A stretch of DNA of 41,635 bases from JAAYJR01 sp964563975 (GTDB taxonomy: Bacteria; Bacteroidota; Bacteroidia; Bacteroidales; Prolixibacteraceae): contig CAZLZJ010000016.1 in the NCBI GenBank assembly GCA_964563975.1, positions 1 to 41,635 of the forward strand, read 5' to 3'. The stretch's first letter is position 1. Every line of letters begins with the position of its first letter. Position numbers and translations under genes: made by a program. Below, one piece after another: positions 34,864-41,635 of the stretch. The notes beneath the pieces are model-generated. The model saw nothing but the letters and a program-made list of their open reading frames with translations, did not search any database and was not told where the DNA came from.

Positions 34864-36987
34864 ATGGCAACATTACAAACTATCAGAACAAAAGCAGGGA
34901 TATTGGTGGCAATCGTGATTGGAATATCGCTGGCTGCATTTGTCCTTGGTGATGTGCTTCGAACCGGAAGCTCACTGTTTCAAAAAGACAGACTTGAAAT
35001 AGGAGAAATTAAAGGTGAATCGATCCAGTACCCTGAGTTTCACAAGCAGGTGGAAGAGCTGGGTGAAATCTATAAAATGAATACCTCTCAAAATCAGCTT
35101 GATGAAGATACCTGGGCGCAAGTAAGGCAGCAAGCATGGGAAAGCATTGAAAAGCAGTATGTTATGGCTGAAGTATACGAAAACCTGGGCCTGACTGTAA
35201 CATCAGAAGAGATGTTTGATATGCTGCAGGGAACTAACCTTCATCCAATAGTCCAGCAGCTGTTCCGAAATCCAAATACAGGGCAGGTAGACAGAGGTGC
35301 TGTGATAAGGTTCCTTCAACACCTTGAAACCGGTGTATCTCCCGAGCAGCGTCAATACTGGCTGTTCCTTGAAAAACAAATAGAAGAAGAGAGAATTCAG
35401 ACTAAATATAACAATCTCGTCAGCAAAGGTTTGTATGTTACATCCCACGAAGTTGAAAAAAGCCTCAAAGAAAAAAACAAAAAGGTTGATTTTGATTATA
35501 TAATGCTCAACATCAACTCGGTTGCAGACAGCCAGGTAGTTATAACGGATAAAGACCTGAGAAATTATTACACTAAAAACAGTGATTCCTATAAACAGGA
35601 TAAAGCCCGTACAATAGAATATATAACTTTTAACGTAACCCCGTCGCAACAAGATTTTGAGGATGCAGAAAAGTGGATAAATGATATTGTTCAGGATTTT
35701 GCCGAAACCACTGAAAATATAACTTTTGTCAATTCCAATTCTGATGTGCAGTTTGACGACAGTTGGTATAAAAAAGAGGGATTGGATGAAGATATAGCCA
35801 TATGGATTTTTGATTCGGAAACACCCGTAAACAGCATTTTCGGCCCCTACAGGGAAGAGGACTCTTACAAACTTGCCAAACTTCATGCTTCAGAGATGAT
35901 GCCGGATTCAGTAGAAGCCAGACATATTCTCCTTGAAGTCAATTCACAAGAAGACCTTGTAATAAAAGAAGCATTGGCCGACAGCCTGAAAACCGCTATC
36001 GAAAATGGCAGTGACTTTGCTTCACTTGCACGCGAGTTTTCAACCGATCAGGGATCTTCATTGCAAGGAGGTGACTTAGGGTGGTTTGAAAGAGGCCGTA
36101 TGGTTAAACCTTTCGAAATTGCTGCATTTAACAACAAAATAAAAGAGGTCACAATTGTCCCCTCCCAATTTGGAATACATATAGTGCAAACCACAAAAAG
36201 AGGAGTTGAAACAAGACAGGTACAAGTGGCATACATAGTAAGAAATGTTACACCCAGCACCCAAACTTATCAGAATGTATATGCCAGGGCCAGCAAATTT
36301 GCAAGCGAAGCAACCTCAAAACAAAAATTTGATGAAGCTGTTGAAAAACAACAATTAGAAAAAATATCTGCCGTTCTGAAAGAAAATGATCGCAAAGTTA
36401 AAGACCTCATCAATGCCCGCACGCTTGTAAGAGCTGCCTACGGATCTAAAGCCGGAGAAATTCTGAAAGACACACAGGGATCAACAATTTTCGACCTTGG
36501 AGACAACTTTGTAATAGCAGCACTGACTTCAGTGGCGGAAGAGGGAGTAGCAAATTTCGAATCTGTTAAACAAAGAGTGAACATTGCTGTTTATAAAGAG
36601 AAGAAAGCACAATTTTTAATGGAAAAAGTCAAAAAAGCTATCGAAGAAAAAAGCGATCTCTATACTATTGCAAGTGAGCTGGGAACTACTGTAAGAAACG
36701 CAAAAGATATCACATTTAACTCATTCCAGGTCCCGGGTGCAGGAGTGGAACCGGCACTGATAGGAGCAGCCTTGGCGGCTGAACCGGATATTATTTCAAA
36801 ACCTGTTGCCGGAAACAACGGTATATTCCTGGTAAAGGTTTCTTCAGTTAACCGGGAAGAAGATGCTGATATTGAAAGTGAAAGGATGAGACTTGCCCGG
36901 GAACACAACTTCCGTACAAATTCATCAGCTTATATGGCCCATCGTGAAAATGCAGAAATTACTGATAAAAGATCAAAATTTTATTAA
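34864..36987 (+). CDS. PpiD/SurA-like membrane-anchored peptidyl-prolyl isomerase
   Basis: A 707-residue protein. One transmembrane helix at about residues 12-31 anchors it in the inner membrane with the rest in the periplasm. Residues about 35-330 are a SurA/PpiD-type N-terminal chaperone region. A parvulin domain at about 350-446 shows ARHILLEV, SDFASLAREFSTDQGS, GGDLGWFERGRMVKPFE and QFGIHIVQTTKRG. A second, degenerate parvulin-like region may lie at about 560-690 (GNNGIFLVKV). It is expected to help fold outer-membrane proteins. A weak -7 box (TATCTTCG, 34808-34815) lies upstream. The stop is 6 bp before gpmI, so these two are probably co-transcribed. Confidence 0.87.
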   Translation: MATLQTIRTKAGILVAIVIGISLAAFVLGDVLRTGSSLFQKDRLEIGEIKGESIQYPEFHKQVEELGEIYKMNTSQNQLDEDTWAQVRQQAWESIEKQYVMAEVYENLGLTVTSEEMFDMLQGTNLHPIVQQLFRNPNTGQVDRGAVIRFLQHLETGVSPEQRQYWLFLEKQIEEERIQTKYNNLVSKGLYVTSHEVEKSLKEKNKKVDFDYIMLNINSVADSQVVITDKDLRNYYTKNSDSYKQDKARTIEYITFNVTPSQQDFEDAEKWINDIVQDFAETTENITFVNSNSDVQFDDSWYKKEGLDEDIAIWIFDSETPVNSIFGPYREEDSYKLAKLHASEMMPDSVEARHILLEVNSQEDLVIKEALADSLKTAIENGSDFASLAREFSTDQGSSLQGGDLGWFERGRMVKPFEIAAFNNKIKEVTIVPSQFGIHIVQTTKRGVETRQVQVAYIVRNVTPSTQTYQNVYARASKFASEATSKQKFDEAVEKQQLEKISAVLKENDRKVKDLINARTLVRAAYGSKAGEILKDTQGSTIFDLGDNFVIAALTSVAEEGVANFESVKQRVNIAVYKEKKAQFLMEKVKKAIEEKSDLYTIASELGTTVRNAKDITFNSFQVPGAGVEPALIGAALAAEPDIISKPVAGNNGIFLVKVSSVNREEDADIESERMRLAREHNFRTNSSAYMAHRENAEITDKRSKFY

Positions 36988-36993
36988 CCCCTT

Positions 36994-38532
36994 ATGAGTT
37001 TAAAAAAGAAAGCCTTATTGATGATACTTGACGGATGGGGGATCGGTGACGGTTCAAAAGGTGATATTATTGCCACAGCTCCAACACCTGCAATGGATAA
37101 ATTAATAAAAGAATATCCCCATTCTCAACTTTTAACAAGTGGTGAAAATGTGGGACTCCCTGACGGACAAATGGGAAACTCTGAGGTAGGGCATCTCAAT
37201 ATAGGGGCAGGACGAGTGCTTTATCAGGATATGGTAAAGATAACACGGGCAATAAAAGACAGATCACTATGGCAAAATCCGGTAATCCTGAAAGCCTTCA
37301 ACTATGCAAAAGAAAATAACAAAAAAGTGCACCTCATAGGATTGATTGGTCCGGGCGGTGTCCATGCACTAAGCTCCCATATGGTTGCTTTATCGCAAAT
37401 AGGAACCGGCATGGGAGTTGAAAAGATTTTTATTCACGGGCTGACTGACGGGAGAGATACTGACCCCCATTCGGGATACGGATTCATTAAAGAAGACCTC
37501 CGCGCCCTCTCCTCAACCAATGCTGAATTTGCTTCTCTGATAGGAAGATACTATGGTATGGACAGAGATAAAAACTGGGATCGGATTAAACTGGCATACG
37601 ACCTGTATACAAAAGGTAAAGGCACAAAAGCCACAGATATTCTTACTGCAATACAAAACTCCTATGATGAAGGTATCACGGACGAATTTATTAAACCTGT
37701 TGTAATGGTTAATAAAGATGATGAGCCTGTTGCTTTAATTGAAAAAGATGATGTGGTTATCTGTTTTAATTTCCGAACTGACAGGCTCAGGCAAATCACC
37801 ATAGCTTTTACACAGGAAAATTTTCATGAATTTGGAATGAAAACCATGCCGTTGCAGTGGTTTACCATGACTAACTATAAAGCCGACTTCAAAAATATTA
37901 ATGTGATCTTCGATAAAGAGAATGTTACAAATACAATGGGAGAGGTCATTTCTGAAGCAGGACTTAAACAGATACGTATAGCTGAAACAGAAAAATATGC
38001 TCATGTCACCTTTTTCTTTAGTGGTGGACGCGAAAAGGAGTTCGAAGGGGAAACACGAATATTAATACAATCTCCTAAAGTGCCCACATATGACCTTATG
38101 CCCGAAATGTCAGCACCAAAAATCAAAGAAGCTATTGTGCCAAAGCTTAAAAATAAAGAGGCTGATTTTATTTGCCTGAATTTTGCAAATGGTGATATGG
38201 TAGGTCATACCGGAGTTTATGATGCCATATACAAAGCTGTTAAAGCAGTTGATAAATGTGTTGATGAAGTGGTGGAAGCAGCCCTTGAAGGAGATTATGA
38301 TATAATGATTATTGCAGACCATGGAAATGCCGATAATGCAATAAATGAAGATGGTTCGGAAAATACGGCACATTCACTTAACCCGGTGCCATGTATTCTG
38401 GTAAGTAATGATAAAAAAGATGTTAAACTGAAAAATGGTGTCCTGGCTGATGTTGCTCCTACCCTTCTATCAATCATGGGGCTTGATATTCCAAAAGAGA
38501 TGACAGGAAAAAATTTAATTAATCGGGCATAA
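36994..38532 (+). CDS. gpmI: 2,3-bisphosphoglycerate-independent phosphoglycerate mutase
   Basis: The enzyme interconverts 3- and 2-phosphoglycerate in glycolysis and gluconeogenesis using two manganese ions. The 512-residue protein has the metal-binding LMILDGWGIG, the catalytic serine S63 in GQMGNSEVGHLNIGAGR, HGLTDGRDTDPHSG, GRYYGMDRD, NFRTDRLRQ, and the C-terminal metal site MIIADHGNADN. Length is typical. It follows the PpiD-like gene after 6 bp. Confidence 0.97.
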   Translation: MSLKKKALLMILDGWGIGDGSKGDIIATAPTPAMDKLIKEYPHSQLLTSGENVGLPDGQMGNSEVGHLNIGAGRVLYQDMVKITRAIKDRSLWQNPVILKAFNYAKENNKKVHLIGLIGPGGVHALSSHMVALSQIGTGMGVEKIFIHGLTDGRDTDPHSGYGFIKEDLRALSSTNAEFASLIGRYYGMDRDKNWDRIKLAYDLYTKGKGTKATDILTAIQNSYDEGITDEFIKPVVMVNKDDEPVALIEKDDVVICFNFRTDRLRQITIAFTQENFHEFGMKTMPLQWFTMTNYKADFKNINVIFDKENVTNTMGEVISEAGLKQIRIAETEKYAHVTFFFSGGREKEFEGETRILIQSPKVPTYDLMPEMSAPKIKEAIVPKLKNKEADFICLNFANGDMVGHTGVYDAIYKAVKAVDKCVDEVVEAALEGDYDIMIIADHGNADNAINEDGSENTAHSLNPVPCILVSNDKKDVKLKNGVLADVAPTLLSIMGLDIPKEMTGKNLINRA

Positions 38533-38554
38533 AAACCGGATCCGGCAATTGTAA

Positions 38555-38562
38555 TATTTTTG
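38555..38562 (+). promoter_or_regulatory. Possible -7 box upstream of the DUF3109 gene
   Basis: TATTTTTG fits TAnnTTTG and lies 41 bp before the ATG at 38604. No TTG is found at the usual -33 distance, so support is partial. A palindromic CCGGATCCGG (38536-38545) lies just upstream. Confidence 0.3.
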
Positions 38563-38603
38563 TCTGAAAAAATCAGCCATTGTGATAAAAATTAATCTCA
38601 ATT

Positions 38604-39145
38604 ATGATCGAAATAGGCCGTGCCATTATCAGCAGAGAAATTCTTGAAAAAAAATTTAAGTGTGATCTTGTAAAATGCAAAGGGGCATGCTGCATTGAAG
38701 GAGATTCCGGAGCCCCGTTAACCCCTGAAGAGTCAGATATACTGCAGCAATTATATCCAATTTTTAAAAAATACCTTCCCGATGACAGTATCAGGGTAAT
38801 CAAAAACAAAGGTTTTTCTTTGATCGACTTTGAAGGCGACCTGGTCACTCCCCTTGCTGATAACGGGCGGTGTGTATACTCATTTTATGATGAAAACGGC
38901 ATTTTAAGTTGCAGCATTGAAAAAGCTTTTAACAACAAAAAAACAAATTTCAGAAAACCTCTCTCTTGTCACCTGTTCCCGATAAGAATCAAATCATACA
39001 AAAATTTTGATGCATTAAACTATGAAAAACTTGATATTTGCAAACCCGCTATTGATCATGGAGATGCTTTTCAGCTACCACTGTTCAAATTCCTTAAAGA
39101 ACCTTTGATCCGTAAATATGGCTACGAATGGTATCTTGAATTAGA
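38604..39145 (+). CDS. DUF3109 cysteine-rich protein, 3' end lost in assembly gap
   Basis: The first 180 residues of a DUF3109 family protein; the frame runs into the N block. Eight cysteines are visible: C20, C25, C29 and C30 in a C-x4-C-x3-CC cluster (KCDLVKCKGACC), then single cysteines in GRCVYSF, ILSCSIE, PLSCHLFPIR and LDICKPA. This layout resembles YkgJ/DUF3109 proteins thought to bind zinc or an Fe-S cluster; function unknown. Family members are about 190-200 residues, so only the last few codons are missing. Any stop read after the N block in this frame is meaningless because the gap length is not known. Confidence 0.85.
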
Positions 39146-39245
39146 NNNNNNNNNNNNNNNNNNNNNNNNNNNNNNNNNNNNNNNNNNNNNNNNNNNNNNN
39201 NNNNNNNNNNNNNNNNNNNNNNNNNNNNNNNNNNNNNNNNNNNNN
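39146..39245. other. Assembly gap (100 N)
   Basis: Exactly 100 N, the usual placeholder for a gap of unknown size. It removes the end of the DUF3109 gene and the start of the corrinoid adenosyltransferase. From the missing parts of both proteins the true gap is probably nearer 150-250 bp, which is inference. Confidence 0.99.
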
Positions 39246-39247
39246 TC

Positions 39248-39634
39248 TATTCTGAAATAATAGCAATTAAAAAGTATCTCCCTCAAATTGAAATAAAACA
39301 ATACGGATTGGAAAGTTTTATTTTAAATACTCCCACCGATAAAGACATTGAAGCAGCCCGGAAAGGGCTTGAAGAGATATCTTCCATCCTTGAAAAAGGT
39401 CTCCACGACCTTATAATCCTCGATGAAGCCTGTATAGCAGTATCATTTAAGCTCTTTTCAGCAAAAGAGTTGATTGAAGTGCTGGAAAAAAGACAGCCCG
39501 GAACAGAAATTGTTGTCACAGGCCGCAATGCCCCTCCTGAATTAATTGATATTGCAGACCTTGTCACCGAAATGAAAGAGATTAAACATTATTACACTAA
39601 AGGTATAAAAGCAAGAAAAGGTATTGAATATTGA
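39248..39634 (+). CDS. Cob(I)yrinic acid a,c-diamide adenosyltransferase, 5' end lost in assembly gap
   Basis: The last 128 residues of a CobO/BtuR (CobA)-type ATP:corrinoid adenosyltransferase, which attaches the adenosyl group to cobalamin precursors or salvaged cobalamin. The frame is open from the gap with YSEIIAIKKYLPQIEIKQYG, continues with DLIILDEACIAVSFKLFS (Walker-B-like LDE), and ends with TEIVVTGRNAPPELIDIADLVTEM, KHYYTKGIKARKGIEY, all standard for the family. The N-terminal P-loop (GxGKGKTTAA type) lies in the gap; about 40-60 residues are missing. A TTG at 39308 is a false start: similarity extends upstream of it into the gap. With QueG nearby it indicates corrinoid use or salvage. 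Confidence 0.85.
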   Translation, partial: YSEIIAIKKYLPQIEIKQYGLESFILNTPTDKDIEAARKGLEEISSILEKGLHDLIILDEACIAVSFKLFSAKELIEVLEKRQPGTEIVVTGRNAPPELIDIADLVTEMKEIKHYYTKGIKARKGIEY

Positions 39635-39688
39635 TCAACAAACCTGAAAATTATTATTAACTTTATTCATTTTCAAAATCCATTTAAT

Positions 39689-39696
39689 TAAATTTG
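39689..39696 (+). promoter_or_regulatory. Possible -7 box upstream of the CD225 gene
   Basis: TAAATTTG fits TAnnTTTG, 42 bp before the ATG at 39739. No TTG at the usual distance. It lies within an AT-only inverted repeat (ATTTTCAAA 39669-39677 and TTTGAAAAT 39693-39701), so in this base composition a chance match is quite possible. Confidence 0.25.
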
Positions 39697-39738
39697 AAAA
39701 TAAATCAAATACTAATTAATTATTAAAATTTTTAAATT

Positions 39739-40056
39739 ATGACTGATCAACCTATACAACAACAGCAAAACGCTTCATCAATACCTCCCCAAAACTACTT
39801 AGTCTGGGCAGTTTTAACCACAATTCTATGTTGCCTTCCATTTGGCATTATTTCCATTATTTATGCCGCACAGGTTAATTCAAAATGGGTAGCCGGAGAT
39901 ATCCCCGGGGCTGAAACAGCCAGTAAAAATGCTAAAATATGGGCATGGGTGGCTTTTGGAGCAGGCCTTGCCGCCGTTCTCATCTGGATAATATTACTGG
40001 CATTCGGAGTTATTGCTGGTTTTGGATTGAAAGCCCTTGATTCTATCAACCTGTAA
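39739..40056 (+). CDS. CD225/dispanin-family membrane protein
   Basis: A 105-residue protein with a short polar Gln-rich N-terminus (QPIQQQQNASS) and two hydrophobic segments, about residues 21-43 and 68-95. The first contains NYLVWAVLTTILCCLPFGIIS, and between them lies the CD225 signature with IYAAQVNSKWVAGD and an alanine-rich SKNAKIWAW. In animals the family includes the interferon-induced transmembrane proteins; the bacterial members have no settled function. It is followed after 3 bp by a DUF2752 gene, a pairing often seen in Bacteroidota. Confidence 0.85.
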   Translation: MTDQPIQQQQNASSIPPQNYLVWAVLTTILCCLPFGIISIIYAAQVNSKWVAGDIPGAETASKNAKIWAWVAFGAGLAAVLIWIILLAFGVIAGFGLKALDSINL

Positions 40057-40059
40057 CAG

Positions 40060-40446
40060 GTGAGAAAAATATTATTAATAAGTCTGCTGACAGGAATTAT
40101 TCTGTCAGTAAGTTTATTGTATTTTTTTAATCCCGCCTCTTCCGGTATATTTCCCCCATGTCCCTTTCATACAATCACAGGATTATATTGCCCGGGTTGT
40201 GGCTCACTGCGTGCTTTACACAATCTGCTCCATTTGAACCTGCCGGGAGTTACAGCAAACAATATTTTAGTTATTCCTGTTATTATTTTAATTTTTTACC
40301 ATATTATATGGTCAATATTTAAACCTGCCCGTACAAATATTCTCTACCATAAATATACTCCGTTGTTAATCTTTTTCATTATCATTATTTTTTGGATCTT
40401 ACGAAATATACCGGTCTATCCCTTCATACTTCTTTCACCTTCCTAA
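40060..40446 (+). CDS. DUF2752 membrane protein
   Basis: A 128-residue protein with three predicted membrane segments (about residues 4-22, 66-86 and 98-122). The family motif is complete: PPCPFHTITGLYCPGCGSLRALHNLLHL at about residues 32-59, with C-P-x(9)-C-P-G-C-G. The cysteines could bind metal or form disulfides. Function unknown. The start is a GTG at 40060, three bases after the CD225 stop, giving a normal family N-terminus; no ATG is available before the conserved motif. Confidence 0.85.
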   Translation: MRKILLISLLTGIILSVSLLYFFNPASSGIFPPCPFHTITGLYCPGCGSLRALHNLLHLNLPGVTANNILVIPVIILIFYHIIWSIFKPARTNILYHKYTPLLIFFIIIIFWILRNIPVYPFILLSPS

Positions 40447-40565
40447 AGGATTATTATAATCCATTCCCTGCCGTTTAAAATAAATTTTAATATCTTTAAG
40501 CTAAGATTATGATTTTTGATGAAAGAAGTACTTGATTATATATTGTTTAACTAAGTTATATTCAT

Positions 40566-41615
40566 ATGGATAAAAATAAGATAACGAAATCAAAGGTCAG
40601 TCCGGAAAGTCCGAACTGGAAAGGGAAAATCTCTAATTCACATCAATTAGGCGGAATTGAAACATCAATTATTGATAACGGGAATGGCAGAGGAACCAGG
40701 ATTGCCTGGTTTAATACCGGGTCGGGATTGCGTTTTAAAATTTTACCTGACCGGGCAATGGATATTGCAGATACATTTTTTTGCCGGCACAGCCTTGTAT
40801 GGCTGAGCCATTCCGGTGTTACACCGGGTAATCCGGCTGTTAACCGTGATGCATTATGGCTTGATACTTTTACAGGAGGATTGCTTGTAACATGCGGGCT
40901 GACACATGTGGGCGATCCTGAAAAAGATCAATATGGGGAAAGAGGGCTTCATGATCGCATAAGTCATATGCCGGCTAATATAGAATCAATTATCCAGCCG
41001 GATATCCGTAATAACAACTATGAAATGAGTATTACCGGTACAATGTTACAATCAACAGTCTTTGGCCCCAGTATTGAACTAAAAAGAACTATCTCCGGAA
41101 TACTTGGAGTATCTGAAATAAAGATTCATGACGAAGTGACAAACTTAGGAAATCAGCCTGTCCCGCATATGCTTCTTTATCACATGAATTTCGGATGGCC
41201 GCTGATTGATGAAGGAACTAAACTTATATGGAAAGGCAAACTGATTCCCCGCAGTGACGACGATCCGATCTTTTCTGAAGGAGGCGACTATCAAACCTGC
41301 AAACCTCCAATGGATATACACTCTGGAGGAGGAGGTTCAGTGGCTTCTATCGATATTGAAGCAGATGAGAAGGGATATTGCAAAAGTGAAATATTTAATC
41401 CCGGATTAAATCTGCGGGTCAGCCTTAGTTTCAAAAAGGAACAACTCCCCTGGCTCACCAGCTGGCAACATTGGGGCCGGGATGAATATGTCACGGGGCT
41501 GGAACCCGGTACCCATCCGCCAAAGGGTCAGGCTGCAGCAAGAGAAGACGGAACATTACTGTTTCTTGAACCGGGAGAGACAAAAATTTACGACCTCCTT
41601 ATAAAAGTTGAGTAA
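40566..41615 (+). CDS. DUF4432 aldose-1-epimerase-like protein
   Basis: A 349-residue protein of the DUF4432 branch of galactose-mutarotase-like folds. Segments that fit the family are FKILPDRAMDIADTFFCRHSLVWLSH, GGLLVTCGLTHVG, GERGLHDRISHMPA, DEVTNLGNQPVPHMLLYHMNFGWP, and the C-terminal GLEPGTHPPKGQAAAREDG with LEPGETKIYDL. Histidines in GLHDR and YHMNFG are candidates for the active site. A sugar epimerase/mutarotase role on an unknown substrate is likely. No signal peptide, so probably cytoplasmic. A 119-bp gap precedes it with no strong promoter (TATCTTTA near 40485 is a 7-of-8 match). Its downstream partners are outside the window. Confidence 0.85.
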   Translation: MDKNKITKSKVSPESPNWKGKISNSHQLGGIETSIIDNGNGRGTRIAWFNTGSGLRFKILPDRAMDIADTFFCRHSLVWLSHSGVTPGNPAVNRDALWLDTFTGGLLVTCGLTHVGDPEKDQYGERGLHDRISHMPANIESIIQPDIRNNNYEMSITGTMLQSTVFGPSIELKRTISGILGVSEIKIHDEVTNLGNQPVPHMLLYHMNFGWPLIDEGTKLIWKGKLIPRSDDDPIFSEGGDYQTCKPPMDIHSGGGGSVASIDIEADEKGYCKSEIFNPGLNLRVSLSFKKEQLPWLTSWQHWGRDEYVTGLEPGTHPPKGQAAAREDGTLLFLEPGETKIYDLLIKVE

Positions 41616-41635
41616 AAAAAACCATCTGTAAATTT

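Noticed and set aside
35203..35886. 227-codon open frame on the minus strand inside the PpiD-like gene
   Set aside because: It is a shadow of the plus-strand gene. The translation is Phe/Ile/Tyr-rich without family motifs, and the plus-strand gene is clearly conserved across the same stretch.
39246..39260. In-frame continuation and stop of the DUF3109 gene after the N block
   Set aside because: The gap length is a placeholder, so frame is not kept across it. The stop at 39258-39260 is in a different frame from the adenosyltransferase that reads through there.
40448..40462. Small palindrome GGATTATTATAATCC right after the DUF2752 stop, considered as a terminator
   Set aside because: The stem is only 6 bp and AT-rich, with no T-run after it, so it is not a convincing intrinsic terminator.
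1..41635. CRISPR array, tRNA, rRNA, insertion sequence, phage genes or defence system
   Set aside because: No regularly spaced direct repeats, no tRNA-like cloverleaf, and no transposase, integrase or nuclease-type coding sequence was found on either strand.

Overview
The window looks like one continuous chromosomal stretch of an AT-rich member of the Bacteroidota, most likely near Bacteroidales/Marinilabiliales. Four things point that way: a fused LpxC-FabZ protein; lineage-typical families (GSCFA, DUF3109, a PII-like protein, an XRE-cupin next to an acyl-CoA ligase); a glycogen cluster built around a GT4-type synthase and a GH57 enzyme; and several promoters of the Bacteroidota form (TTG, about 20 bp, TAnnTTTG). 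No phage, insertion sequence, CRISPR array, rRNA or tRNA was seen. A run of exactly 100 N at 39146-39245 marks an assembly gap and cuts two genes.

Layout. Positions 1-8000: a small PII-like protein, then on the minus strand a large membrane-anchored beta-propeller protein and the translation/transcription operon rimP-nusA-infB. Positions 8000-11600: the lipid A operon lpxD, lpxC-fabZ, lpxA on the plus strand, with a promoter and a roughly 160-nt leader that holds a hairpin. Positions 11600-19540: thiL on the minus strand diverges from the iron-sulfur assembly genes sufB-sufC-sufD-sufS, then a BASS-type transporter, then sufE and a SufT-like DUF59 gene. The thiL and sufB promoters overlap. queG follows.

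Positions 20600-31000: a glycogen cluster with branching enzyme, a GSCFA protein, debranching enzyme, GT4-like glycogen synthase, GH57 amylase and alpha-glucan phosphorylase. Together these could elongate, branch, debranch and phosphorolyse an alpha-1,4-glucan. No ADP-glucose pyrophosphorylase is present in the window. The GSCFA gene is translationally coupled on both sides (TAATG and ATGA overlaps), and it is the least explained member.

Positions 31000-38550: XRE-cupin regulator, acyl-CoA ligase, pyrH, frr (own promoter and a strong intrinsic terminator), a PpiD/SurA-like foldase and gpmI. Positions 38600-41635: a DUF3109 cysteine-rich protein running into the gap, the C-terminal part of a corrinoid adenosyltransferase emerging from it, a CD225 and DUF2752 membrane protein pair, and a DUF4432 aldose-epimerase-like protein.

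Most of the window is conserved housekeeping. The points worth a second look are the GSCFA gene in the glycogen operon, the transporter inside the suf cluster, the overlapping thiL/sufB promoters, the cysteine tail of SufD, the lpxD leader and the adenosyltransferase hidden by the gap. I did not find convincing evidence of a wholly new system.
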